Notes under the pieces: generated by a model
Told to the model about the DNA's origin: nothing
Seen by the model: only the letters and a program-made list of their open reading frames with translations
The model's database searches: none
Position numbers and translations under genes: made by a program
Assembly (NCBI GenBank): GCA_002492295.1
Contig: DKYC01000079.1
Coordinates: 1 to 13,061 of the forward strand
Direction of reading: 5' to 3'
Length of the DNA stretch: 13,061 nucleotides
Origin: Lachnospiraceae bacterium UBA7110
GTDB taxonomy: Bacteria > Bacillota > Clostridia > Lachnospirales > Lachnospiraceae
Part shown: in pieces, positions 6,137 through 13,030 of the stretch
How positions within the stretch are numbered: the first letter of the stretch is position 1
Layout of the letters: every line of letters starts with the position of its first letter

Positions 6137-7849
6137 ATGTTAAAAAAATTGAACAATCTAAACATCAGAGACCGTCTAATCAGAGCCTTTATCACAATCG
6201 CGTGCATCCTGTCAGCCGTGTCCCTCGCGATTTTGATTGCCATGTTTGTCATGTCCCAGCTCTATTCCTCTACTGTCGTTGATTACGGCTTTGCACAGGG
6301 CGATATCGGAAGAGCCATGACGCAGTTTGCGGATTGCCGTTCCGCAATGCGCGGCATCATCGGATACGATGACCAGGCAGCCATCGATACCCTACTTGCA
6401 AATCATGAGGAATATAAAAATGAATTTACGGCAGAATTTGACAGCCTTGAATCCTCAATGGTCACAAAGGAAAATAAGGCTCTCTACCAGCAGATACACA
6501 GCAAACTTGACGATTACTGGAGCTTTGAGGCGGAAATCATCAGTCAGGGTGCCACGACCGACAGGGATCAGTGCAAACTTGCGCAGGACAAAGCGCTTGG
6601 CGAGCTCGCCCCAATGTACAATGATATTTATGATGACCTGACGCAAATCATGGAAGTTAAAGTAGACAAGGGAAATTCCGTATCTAATTTTCTCTCAGCA
6701 CTTATCATCATCCTGATGATTGTTATTGTTGTGATTATCGCCGGCTCCATCTTCTTTGCAATTTCTATGGGCAGAGGCATTGCAGACAGCATTGCGGTAC
6801 CGCTTGACAGCCTTAAGGTGCGTTTGGATACCTTTGCGCAGGGCGATCTGGCATCCCCGTTCCCAACGGTTGAAACAAAGGACGAGCTTGCCGAGATGGT
6901 CGGCGTGACAACCATGATGGCATCTACGCTGCAGTTTATCATTAACGATGTAGGCAACATCTTAAGGGAAATGGCGAATGCCGACTTTACCGTTACCAGT
7001 GCGGATAAATCAAAATATTTAGGCGATTTTGAACAAATCCTTGATTCCATGGCACAGCTGAAACAGCAGTTGGTTGACACCTTACAGTCCATCAGCGAAG
7101 CGTCCAATCAGGTATCTGCCGGTGCAAACAACTTATCCGAAGCCTCACAGAGCCTTGCGGAGGGCGCAACCGACCAGGCGGGCGCCGTTGAGGAAATGCA
7201 GGCAACCATAACAACAATCTCCGACGATATCCGCATTACTGCCAACAGCGCGGAGGAATCTTATAATCAGGCACGCACCTATGCCAATGAGGCAGACCGC
7301 AGCCGCGAGGAAATGAAGGCAATGATGGAAGCAATGTCAAGAATCAATGACGCTTCCCAGCAGGTCGGAAACATTATTTCCGAAATTGAGGATATTGCCT
7401 CTCAGACAAACCTGCTTTCACTAAACGCTTCTATCGAAGCGGCAAGGGCAGGCGATGCAGGAAAAGGATTTGCAGTCGTTGCAGATCAAATCCGCCAGCT
7501 CGCGGAACAAAGCGCACATTCTGCGGCTGAAACCAGAACCCTGATTGAAACGTCGCTCAATGCAATTACCGACGGAAGCAAGACGGTAGATGTTGTCAAT
7601 GCTTCCATTGACCGCGTAGTCCAGGGAATCGAACTCATTGCCCAGTCGTCAAAGTCAATCAGCGAGATGTCAAACGAACAGGCGGAGGCAATGAAACAGG
7701 CAGAGCTTGGTATCAGCCAGATTTCCGAGTTTGTCCAGTCGAACTCCGCAACAGCGCAGGAGTGCTCCGCAACAAGCGAGGAACTGTCAGCGCAGGCAAT
7801 TACAATGGATTCGCAGATCAGCAAATTCAAACTTCCTACGGATATATAA
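6137..7849 (+). CDS. Methyl-accepting chemotaxis protein with tandem HAMP-like segments
   Basis: This transmembrane chemoreceptor passes ligand signals to CheA/CheW and the flagellar motor. The 570 residues contain, in order: TM1 (about 16-40), a periplasm-side helical sensor of about 145 residues (41-185, four-helix-bundle type), TM2 (about 186-210), a HAMP domain (about 213-270), a second HAMP-like segment (about 271-318), and a long coiled-coil signalling domain. The hairpin tip IASQTNLLSLNASIEAARAG (420-439) and GKGFAVVADQIRQLAEQS (442-459) is canonical. There is no C-terminal NWxxF-type CheR tether, as the protein ends in KLPTDI. AGGAG (6123-6127) lies nine bases before the ATG. It is the only plus-strand gene here, and no other chemotaxis or flagellar gene is adjacent. 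The ligand is unknown. Confidence 0.95.
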   Translation: MLKKLNNLNIRDRLIRAFITIACILSAVSLAILIAMFVMSQLYSSTVVDYGFAQGDIGRAMTQFADCRSAMRGIIGYDDQAAIDTLLANHEEYKNEFTAEFDSLESSMVTKENKALYQQIHSKLDDYWSFEAEIISQGATTDRDQCKLAQDKALGELAPMYNDIYDDLTQIMEVKVDKGNSVSNFLSALIIILMIVIVVIIAGSIFFAISMGRGIADSIAVPLDSLKVRLDTFAQGDLASPFPTVETKDELAEMVGVTTMMASTLQFIINDVGNILREMANADFTVTSADKSKYLGDFEQILDSMAQLKQQLVDTLQSISEASNQVSAGANNLSEASQSLAEGATDQAGAVEEMQATITTISDDIRITANSAEESYNQARTYANEADRSREEMKAMMEAMSRINDASQQVGNIISEIEDIASQTNLLSLNASIEAARAGDAGKGFAVVADQIRQLAEQSAHSAAETRTLIETSLNAITDGSKTVDVVNASIDRVVQGIELIAQSSKSISEMSNEQAEAMKQAELGISQISEFVQSNSATAQECSATSEELSAQAITMDSQISKFKLPTDI

Positions 7850-7871
7850 AACCAGAAACAGAATATACGTT

Positions 7872-7916
7872 ACAAAAGGAGCCGCGCACCAAACTGGTGT
7901 CTGCAGCTCCTTTTGT
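7872..7916. terminator. Bidirectional intrinsic terminator between chemoreceptor gene and spoIIIAH
   Basis: Perfect 11-base arms ACAAAAGGAGC (7872-7882) and GCTCCTTTTGT (7906-7916) enclose a second stem, CACCA/TGGTG (7887-7891 and 7895-7899). The A and T runs in the outer arms give a TTTTGT tail in both directions. The hairpin can therefore end transcription from both converging genes. Confidence 0.88.
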
Positions 7917-7923
7917 CATAATC

Positions 7924-8736
7924 CTATTCCGCACCGGATACCGTAATAATAATGTTTTCCGGCGCAATCGACGTTTTTCTCTGCACAATGTCGATAATCT
8001 GTGCCGTCTGCGCATCGGTAAGACTTGGCGCTTCAATCATCACGTCCGCCACATCACCGCTGATGCTTACAACCGTCTGCGTATAGCCCTTCGCCTCCAA
8101 AAGAAGCTGTGCATCCGATTCTTTCTGTGCCGTTTCCGTAAGGACAATCATGCTGTTGATTGCATCCTGCTTTGCATCATCCGTAAGCGTATCGTTGTTG
8201 ATAATCTCCAACAGCGTTTCCTTGTTCTGTGCCCTTGTCTGCTCTTTTAAAAGTTTTGCGCCCGCAAGGGTGGAAACACCGGAAGCACTTGTAAATACTG
8301 CCTCCCCCGGAATTTCCTGCTCAATCACGTTTGCCTCCGCAGAATCCGCATTGGACGCAAGTACACCGTGCCCGCTGGTATCCTCCGATGCCGCAAGCCC
8401 TGCTTCCCCCTGCCCGGACACATCCATTCCGCTGCTTAAGTAATTCTCCGTAATATTCGTATCATCGCTGTCCAGGCTTAAAATATCCCCGTCCGTACCT
8501 GTAACCTGTGCATATTCCGAATAATCGGAAATGGTTCCGTCCGTATCCTCCCTAAGCGATATGGCATACATATCCTCGTCGGAAATATCATATGTAAGCT
8601 CACTGCCGCTGCCGTCCACGGAGATGAAATCCTCCTCGCCAATCCGCGTTCCTGCAAAGTTTAAATACCCTGCAACCGCTATCATTACCGCCAGCGCCGT
8701 AATCATAATCTGGTTTTTTCTTAATATTTTTTTCAC
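7924..8736 (-). CDS. spoIIIAH: Stage III sporulation protein AH
   Basis: SpoIIIAH is the mother-cell membrane protein that binds SpoIIQ across the intermembrane space to form the channel between mother cell and forespore. The 270-residue form starts MKKILRKNQIMITALAVMIA, with one membrane segment (about 9-27). A long acidic, Ser/Gly/Asp-rich linker follows (about 33-155), then a C-terminal ring-building domain of the YscJ/FliF type (about 160-270). That domain includes KETLLEIINNDTLTDDAKQD and APENIIITVSG. The protein is longer than Bacillus SpoIIIAH (218 residues), mainly because of the linker. The start is uncertain between GTG 8736, which fits the family N-terminus, and TTG 8739. AGGA lies nine or six bases upstream respectively. 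It is last in the operon and separated from spoIIIAG by 97 bp with its own candidate promoter. Confidence 0.92.
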   Translation of the reverse strand: MKKILRKNQIMITALAVMIAVAGYLNFAGTRIGEEDFISVDGSGSELTYDISDEDMYAISLREDTDGTISDYSEYAQVTGTDGDILSLDSDDTNITENYLSSGMDVSGQGEAGLAASEDTSGHGVLASNADSAEANVIEQEIPGEAVFTSASGVSTLAGAKLLKEQTRAQNKETLLEIINNDTLTDDAKQDAINSMIVLTETAQKESDAQLLLEAKGYTQTVVSISGDVADVMIEAPSLTDAQTAQIIDIVQRKTSIAPENIIITVSGAE

Positions 8737-8768
8737 CAAACCATATCCTTCCTTGTTTCTCTTTGCTA

Positions 8769-8802
8769 TTTATATAGTATTCAACAGGCTGTGGCAATAT
8801 AC
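8769..8802 (-). promoter_or_regulatory. Candidate internal promoter of spoIIIAH
   Basis: Two readings overlap on the minus strand. As sigma-A type, TTGCCA (8792-8797) and TATAAA (8769-8774) are 17 bp apart, with five of six matches each. As sigma-E type, GTATATT (8796-8802) and AATACTAT (8774-8781) are 14 bp apart. The sigma-E reading suits a mother-cell sporulation gene. Either would give spoIIIAH transcripts beyond those of the operon. Confidence 0.45.
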
Positions 8803-8833
8803 TTCTTTTTTTCATTGAAAAATCCCCATATCC

Positions 8834-9391
8834 TTAGTTAATGACCTCCACCTTGTTTGCCTCAAGCCCATAGAGCGCCATAATCAGATGCACAAGCCTT
8901 ACCCGCACCTCTTCATTTTCCGCCCCCTTTGCCGTCACTGCCACACCGTCTATCTGCGGACACAGATAGCGCTTCACAAACGGCACCTCCTGCCCATATT
9001 CATTGATTGTATAAACCGTCTCCTCATTCTGTGTCTCCGCCCTGTTCTCACCGTCCTTTTCCACCTGGTACTCCCATGACGCTTTCATATACAGAAGCAC
9101 CTTCACCTCACCCACGCCGGACACACCGGACAGGAACTCCTCAAGCTCCGTCTCCATCATCTCCTGATATTCCCGTAAGCTCATCTCCCCTGATACCGCC
9201 GTTTTTTTCTCCTCATTGCCACTCTGTGGGGAAACAGGCTCACTGCGCTTTTTATAACTGCTGTTATTATTGTTCTTATCCACAGGCAGTAGAATTACAA
9301 AAATCAATATACCACTCAGGAACAAAATCAGCATCATCTCCTTGTTTGGTCTGTGTCCGTTGAAAAGCTTATTCCTCATCCAATCCGGCAT
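8834..9391 (-). CDS. spoIIIAG: Stage III sporulation protein AG
   Basis: SpoIIIAG forms a large oligomeric ring in the outer forespore membrane as part of the SpoIIIA-SpoIIQ complex. The protein is 185 residues with a membrane anchor (about 18-37, MMLILFLSGILIFVILLPV) and a short Asn/Ser/Lys-rich linker. A C-terminal ring-building domain (about 65-185) contains EFLSGVSGVGEVKVLLYM and ends MALYGLEANKVEVIN. Charged repeats such as VEKDGENRAETQNEETVY fall where Bacillus SpoIIIAG carries an insertion that forms a beta-barrel. The start was set at ATG 9391 with GGAGGGG about six bases upstream. The open frame extends further but overlaps spoIIIAF. It overlaps the end of spoIIIAF by 23 bp, which suggests translational coupling. 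Confidence 0.92.
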   Translation of the reverse strand: MPDWMRNKLFNGHRPNKEMMLILFLSGILIFVILLPVDKNNNNSSYKKRSEPVSPQSGNEEKKTAVSGEMSLREYQEMMETELEEFLSGVSGVGEVKVLLYMKASWEYQVEKDGENRAETQNEETVYTINEYGQEVPFVKRYLCPQIDGVAVTAKGAENEEVRVRLVHLIMALYGLEANKVEVIN

Positions 9392-9743
9392 CCTCTTCCC
9401 CTCCCTCATCACTGTTCTGATACTGCTCATACGCATCCTGCACAATTTTCCCGTTCCATATCCGGTCCGTGTAATACGAGCTGCTCTCCCGGATACGCCC
9501 GACATCCGTCAATGCTCCCCACTCACGCTCAAATTCATCGTACACCTGCTGTGCTGACATCATGCTGCTTTCAAGCTGTCCGGCAAAAGAATAAAGAACC
9601 CCGCAGCACATACACATCGTCAGGAAGTACGAGAACAGCTTTAAATACCGATGATACACACTCCCCGCCGTAAGCTGCAAAAGACACTGGAAGCATATGA
9701 CCGTATACACGAGCTTTTTGATTTCTAGTGTAAGCTGTTCCAT
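9369..9743 (-). CDS. spoIIIAF: Stage III sporulation protein AF, short form
   Basis: This membrane component of the SpoIIIA complex is identified mainly by position and topology. The 124-residue product begins MEQLTLEIKKLVYTVICFQC and has two hydrophobic segments (about 11-27 and 33-53), as SpoIIIAF does. The soluble C-terminal part is only about 70 residues, acidic, and ends EEDAGLDEE. Bacillus SpoIIIAF is near 206 residues with a C-terminal ring-building domain, and little of that domain seems present. The ATG at 9743 follows GGGAGGGG by five bases. It lies 20 bp after spoIIIAE and overlaps spoIIIAG by 23 bp. The reading frame ends cleanly, and I see no sign of a frameshift. A lineage-specific short form is more likely than a broken gene. 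Confidence 0.85.
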   Translation of the reverse strand: MEQLTLEIKKLVYTVICFQCLLQLTAGSVYHRYLKLFSYFLTMCMCCGVLYSFAGQLESSMMSAQQVYDEFEREWGALTDVGRIRESSSYYTDRIWNGKIVQDAYEQYQNSDEGGEEDAGLDEE

Positions 9744-9763
9744 GATAGCCCCTCCCGTTTTCT

Positions 9764-10831
9764 TCAGAAAGTAGTGCTTGTGGCATTCGTAACAGCTGCT
9801 ATTGTAACAAAAAACAGCGTTGCCACTGTAATCAGAAGCCGAAGCAGCAGCATACCTGCCTCGGAAATATACGTAACGCAGTTTACCATCTGCTTTTCGC
9901 CGCAAATGCTTCCCAGCGCCCCGCTGACCTTAATCACGGCAATAATCATAAAAGCCCTGATGACCGGCGCGGCAATCAGCAGCACGAGCACGACAAGAAT
10001 CAGTGCCCCCAGGCTGTTTTTCACCGCGATGGCAGAGGCAAGCGTTACACTGGACACTGATTCCACAAGGTCGCCGATTCCCGGAATTGCACCTGCCGTT
10101 TTATGCAGAACCGCCGTGTTTGCCTTATCCATTACAGGTGTTATTATTATTTGAAGGATACTGCTGCCCGATACCAGCACAATCATGCCCTTCATGACCC
10201 ACTGCACTGCCTTTTTCATAATCTCCATGATTGCCTTAAAGCGCCCTTCGCCCCAAATGCCCTCCACCACACCAAGCATCACATACCCTTCCACAACCGG
10301 CACAAGCGACGCTGCAATAATGCCCTCTATCAGGCACAGGAACCCCAGCAGCAGCTTATAAAAAATCAGTGCCGTAAGCCCCGAGCCTGCCGCCGCAATA
10401 CAAATCATATACGCGGGAAGCATGATTTTCAGAAATTCCAGCATCCGCTCCATTGCCTCATTGACTATCACAAGCACATCGCGGAATGCATCAACCAACA
10501 CCAATAACTCGCACAGGACAAAAAAAGTCCTCGCGGCATGTGCCGCACCGTCATTTTGAAATGCCTGCATAAAACCGTTAATCACAGCCGCCGCGATAAA
10601 CAGCACAAGCACCGATACAAACAGGCTCTTCCACTGCACTGCCATTCCCAGCACGGCATCCTTAAGATATTGCCAAAACAAATCTGGCTCCAATGCCCAG
10701 TTCCCCATTAACACATCCTCCATAAAACTCATGGAACTGACATTTTTGCGTGGAAGCAACTCTTTTAAAAGATGGTCCACCATATCCAAATCCGGAAGAA
10801 TATCCTGCCATAAACGAAGCTCTTCATCCAT
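9764..10831 (-). CDS. spoIIIAE: Stage III sporulation protein AE
   Basis: SpoIIIAE is the large polytopic membrane protein of the SpoIIIA complex. The family has been compared with export-apparatus membrane components of type III secretion systems and ABC-transporter permeases. The 355 residues contain about seven hydrophobic stretches (about 66-88, 102-124, 132-150, 152-186, 211-231, 274-300, 326-348). The conserved segment TAGAIPGIGDLVESVSSVTL (245-264) lies before the sixth. The start is placed at ATG 10831. The nearest AGGAG is about 12 bases upstream, which is long, and a TTG at 10855 has no ribosome binding site. This version begins without an obvious cleavable signal peptide and is shorter than Bacillus SpoIIIAE (399 residues). 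It lies 40 bp after spoIIIAD and 20 bp before spoIIIAF. Confidence 0.93.
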   Translation of the reverse strand: MDEELRLWQDILPDLDMVDHLLKELLPRKNVSSMSFMEDVLMGNWALEPDLFWQYLKDAVLGMAVQWKSLFVSVLVLFIAAAVINGFMQAFQNDGAAHAARTFFVLCELLVLVDAFRDVLVIVNEAMERMLEFLKIMLPAYMICIAAAGSGLTALIFYKLLLGFLCLIEGIIAASLVPVVEGYVMLGVVEGIWGEGRFKAIMEIMKKAVQWVMKGMIVLVSGSSILQIIITPVMDKANTAVLHKTAGAIPGIGDLVESVSSVTLASAIAVKNSLGALILVVLVLLIAAPVIRAFMIIAVIKVSGALGSICGEKQMVNCVTYISEAGMLLLRLLITVATLFFVTIAAVTNATSTTF

Positions 10832-10871
10832 CTTAATAGCGTACTCCTCTCTCAAACTGCGAATTTTAATG

Positions 10872-11249
10872 TCACATTATTTCCTCAAGCATTTCTATCA
10901 TCATTTTAATCACGGGAAGCCCCGCCGCCATTATCGCCATTTTCCCGAAAAGCTCGATATGGTTTGCAAGCGCCGAATGTCCCGCGTCCTTGCTGAGACT
11001 TGCCGCAAAATCACACACATACGTGATGCCCACAAGCTTTAGAAGCAGCCTTACATAGGTCGTATTCTGACTGATGAGCGCCTGAAAGCCTTCCAGCTCC
11101 TCCACGATGCCCTCAAGCACCAAAAGTACGCGGATTGCAATGAAAAACCCCACCAGCATAATAATAAACGACGCATACTCCGGCTTGTCTTTTTTAATAA
11201 TTAGGGCAGCAAACAGACCCGTTATCGCAAATACGCAGATTTGCAGCAT
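10872..11249 (-). CDS. spoIIIAD: Stage III sporulation protein AD
   Basis: SpoIIIAD is a small integral membrane protein of the SpoIIIA complex, likely part of the membrane core with AC and AE. It has 125 residues, close to the family's 130, and about four hydrophobic segments (about 2-18, 27-47, 66-86, 101-120). The start MLQICVFAITGLFAALIIKK and the region LLLKLVGITYVCDFAASLSK (67-86) with DAGHSALANHIELFGKMAI are typical of the family. The ATG at 11249 follows GGGGA by about six bases. It starts 16 bp after spoIIIAC. Confidence 0.93.
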   Translation of the reverse strand: MLQICVFAITGLFAALIIKKDKPEYASFIIMLVGFFIAIRVLLVLEGIVEELEGFQALISQNTTYVRLLLKLVGITYVCDFAASLSKDAGHSALANHIELFGKMAIMAAGLPVIKMMIEMLEEIM

Positions 11250-11265
11250 TCCAATTCCCCCATTT

Positions 11266-11460
11266 TCATAATCCGAACAAATCCTGTATCATGTTAAACA
11301 GATCGTAGATATATGGGACAATCCACGAAAGCACAAGCACAAGCCCTGCAAGGCTGATTAAGAACGCATGTTCTTCCCTTCCGCTGTGTTTCAGCACTTG
11401 TCCCAAAATCGTAATTAAGATTCCAACCGCAGCAATCTTAAAAATCAGACTTACTTCCAT
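11266..11460 (-). CDS. spoIIIAC: Stage III sporulation protein AC
   Basis: This very small membrane protein has 64 residues, against 68 in Bacillus, and two membrane helices (about 5-22 and 31-55). It begins MEVSLIFKIAAVGILITILG, followed by QVLKHSGREEHAFLISLAG, a block characteristic of SpoIIIAC. The true start is the ATG at 11460 with a GGGAGAGGA purine run directly upstream. The frame continues to 11511 without family-like sequence. It begins 58 bp after the spoIIIAB stop and ends 16 bp before spoIIIAD. Confidence 0.93.
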   Translation of the reverse strand: MEVSLIFKIAAVGILITILGQVLKHSGREEHAFLISLAGLVLVLSWIVPYIYDLFNMIQDLFGL

Positions 11461-11518
11461 CCTTCCTCTCCCATCCGCAATCCCTAATCCCTGCCATTCA
11501 TAATCCATCATTCAAAGC

Positions 11519-12037
11519 CTATAAAAAAAGCACGATACACAGCACACCGGTAAGCGCACTTAAAGCACTGATCAGCCTGCTGTTTTCGCTGCGTTTCGCG
11601 CTCAGAACCGATATCCGTTCGTCAATCTCCCGCTCGAAAAGGCGGAAACACTCAATCTGCATCTTGTCCCCCTCGCAGCCAAAACATGTGCCCATGCGCT
11701 CCAAATAGCGCAGTGCCTCCTTAGGGATATTGTCCTGTGCAATACACGCTAAATTCCCGCTCCAGATTTCCGCAAGCATACGCCCGTCCCGCTCCTCAAG
11801 CTGTGCCGACGTCTTTTTCAGAAATGCAGCATACGGCTCCCCCATGCGCTCCGCTGCCATACTTAAAATTTCCGCCGCCGGTCTGTGGAGATATGTAATC
11901 TCACCAATTACATAAAGAATCAACTCCTTTTGCTTTTTCAGATGTGCAATCTCACTCCCAAGCTCCCCGCACAAAGCAAGTCCAAATCCTATGGCACCTG
12001 TCATGACACAGGTTCCCGCAACAAGCTTTTGCCACAT
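11519..12037 (-). CDS. spoIIIAB: Stage III sporulation protein AB
   Basis: SpoIIIAB is a membrane protein of the SpoIIIA complex with an alpha-helical cytoplasmic region, distantly like GspF/T2SS-type platform proteins. The product is 172 residues (Bacillus 171). A hydrophobic N-terminal segment (about 6-24) is followed by a helical region containing KKQKELILYVIGEITYLHRP (about 34-53), and a C-terminal membrane helix (about 155-172, LISALSALTGVLCIVLFL) completes it. The ATG at 12037 is preceded by AGGAG at seven bases. Its first 37 bp overlap the end of spoIIIAA, implying translational coupling of the two. Confidence 0.93.
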   Translation of the reverse strand: MWQKLVAGTCVMTGAIGFGLALCGELGSEIAHLKKQKELILYVIGEITYLHRPAAEILSMAAERMGEPYAAFLKKTSAQLEERDGRMLAEIWSGNLACIAQDNIPKEALRYLERMGTCFGCEGDKMQIECFRLFEREIDERISVLSAKRSENSRLISALSALTGVLCIVLFL

Positions 12038-12930
12038 ATCCTCACTCCTTCCCCATTCCATATCTCAAAATAACGCAGACCGGTCTCATCTGAAGACAAC
12101 ACCAAAAACCGGTCAAAGATTTGAAGCCGTATCAGGTTCTCCAGTTTCCTGTTTTTCATCACATCCTCCAACGAACTGCCATGCGCCGTTGCAAATACTG
12201 CGCATCCGCTTACGCCCGCGTGAACGATTGCCGCCGCATCACTGTCCTTTCCAATCTCGTCGATTGCAATCACCCGCGGCGAAAAAGTCCGGACGAGCAC
12301 GGCAATGCCATATCCCTTGTCTCCGCCCGTCACCACATCCGTGCGCTCCCCACAGTCCAACGTCGCACTTCCCCTGTATGCCCCGGCAAGCTCTCCCCGC
12401 TCATCAATCACGCCCACATTGACTCCGCAAAATCCACAGTCCCCATTTGACACAACCCGGATTAAATCCCGCAGAAGCGTCGTCTTTCCCAATCCCGGCG
12501 GCGATATAATCAGCGTGTTAAAAGGCTGTCCCCTGCCGCCTGCTCCTTGAAGATACGGTGCCACTGCCTTGGCAATCCCCTTGCATTCATGTGCAATGCG
12601 GATATTAATGTACCGGATGTACTTTGCAAGATACCCTGCATCCACCCGCGTTACCTCTCCCGTGATACCCACGCGATGACCGCCCTCCACAGTCAGATAC
12701 CCCTGTCTGCGCTCCTCGTCATACGCATACACCGAATCGTGGCACAGGTACCGGAAAATATCCTCAAGCTCCCGTTCACCATACACAAAGGGAAGCGTTA
12801 TCTCACATTCCGCAGCCACCCTGACCTTCCTGCCAGCCCTGATTCTGATTTCCCTCACCGTTCCGCTATGTATGCCAAGTGTTGTCCAATGTTCCCTTAA
12901 CCGTTCCGGGAAAAATTCTGCCAGCTCCAA
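12001..12930 (-). CDS. spoIIIAA: Stage III sporulation protein AA, secretion-type ATPase
   Basis: SpoIIIAA is the cytoplasmic AAA+-like ATPase of the SpoIIIA complex, related to type II/IV secretion ATPases and thought to power the channel on the mother-cell side. The 309 residues show an N-terminal domain with VREIRIRAGRKVRV (25-38) and QGYLTVEGGHRVGITGEV (76-93). A nucleotide-binding domain follows, with Walker A SPPGLGKTT (143-151), the IDERGELAGAYRG block (175-187), Walker B VIAIDEIG (220-227) and ATAHG (247-251). The start is TTG at 12930. No in-frame ATG fits, and AGGGTGG lies about seven bases upstream. It is first in the operon and overlaps spoIIIAB by 37 bp. All catalytic motifs are intact. 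Confidence 0.96.
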   Translation of the reverse strand: MELAEFFPERLREHWTTLGIHSGTVREIRIRAGRKVRVAAECEITLPFVYGERELEDIFRYLCHDSVYAYDEERRQGYLTVEGGHRVGITGEVTRVDAGYLAKYIRYINIRIAHECKGIAKAVAPYLQGAGGRGQPFNTLIISPPGLGKTTLLRDLIRVVSNGDCGFCGVNVGVIDERGELAGAYRGSATLDCGERTDVVTGGDKGYGIAVLVRTFSPRVIAIDEIGKDSDAAAIVHAGVSGCAVFATAHGSSLEDVMKNRKLENLIRLQIFDRFLVLSSDETGLRYFEIWNGEGVRICGKSLLREPVS

Positions 12931-12950
12931 ACTCCCACCACCCTTATCTC

Positions 12951-12978
12951 AATATATGTCCACCTTTTGGAAATATTC
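12951..12978 (-). promoter_or_regulatory. Sigma-E type promoter of the spoIIIA operon
   Basis: On the minus strand GAATATT (12972-12978) fits the sigma-E -35 consensus KMATATT fully. After 13 bp, CATATATT (12951-12958) differs from the -10 consensus CATACAnT at one base. In Bacillus the operon is transcribed by sigma-E in the mother cell, so site and function agree. The predicted start lies about 14 bases before the TTG of spoIIIAA. Confidence 0.75.
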
Positions 12979-13030
12979 CAACAATCGCGCCGCTTTAACG
13001 GTATACTTCCTCTGCATGGGTCTGCACAAT

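Noticed and set aside
6019..6252. 77-codon minus-strand frame antisense to the start of the chemoreceptor gene
   Set aside because: It is a shadow of the transmembrane-coding region, and the hydrophobic content is a by-product of the opposite strand.
8600..8815. 71-codon minus-strand frame across the spoIIIAG-spoIIIAH gap
   Set aside because: It overlaps spoIIIAH in another frame, has no good ribosome binding site and no family-like sequence.
10832..10855. Upstream TTG start for spoIIIAE
   Set aside because: No ribosome binding site precedes it. The ATG at 10831 has AGGAG upstream, although at a long distance.
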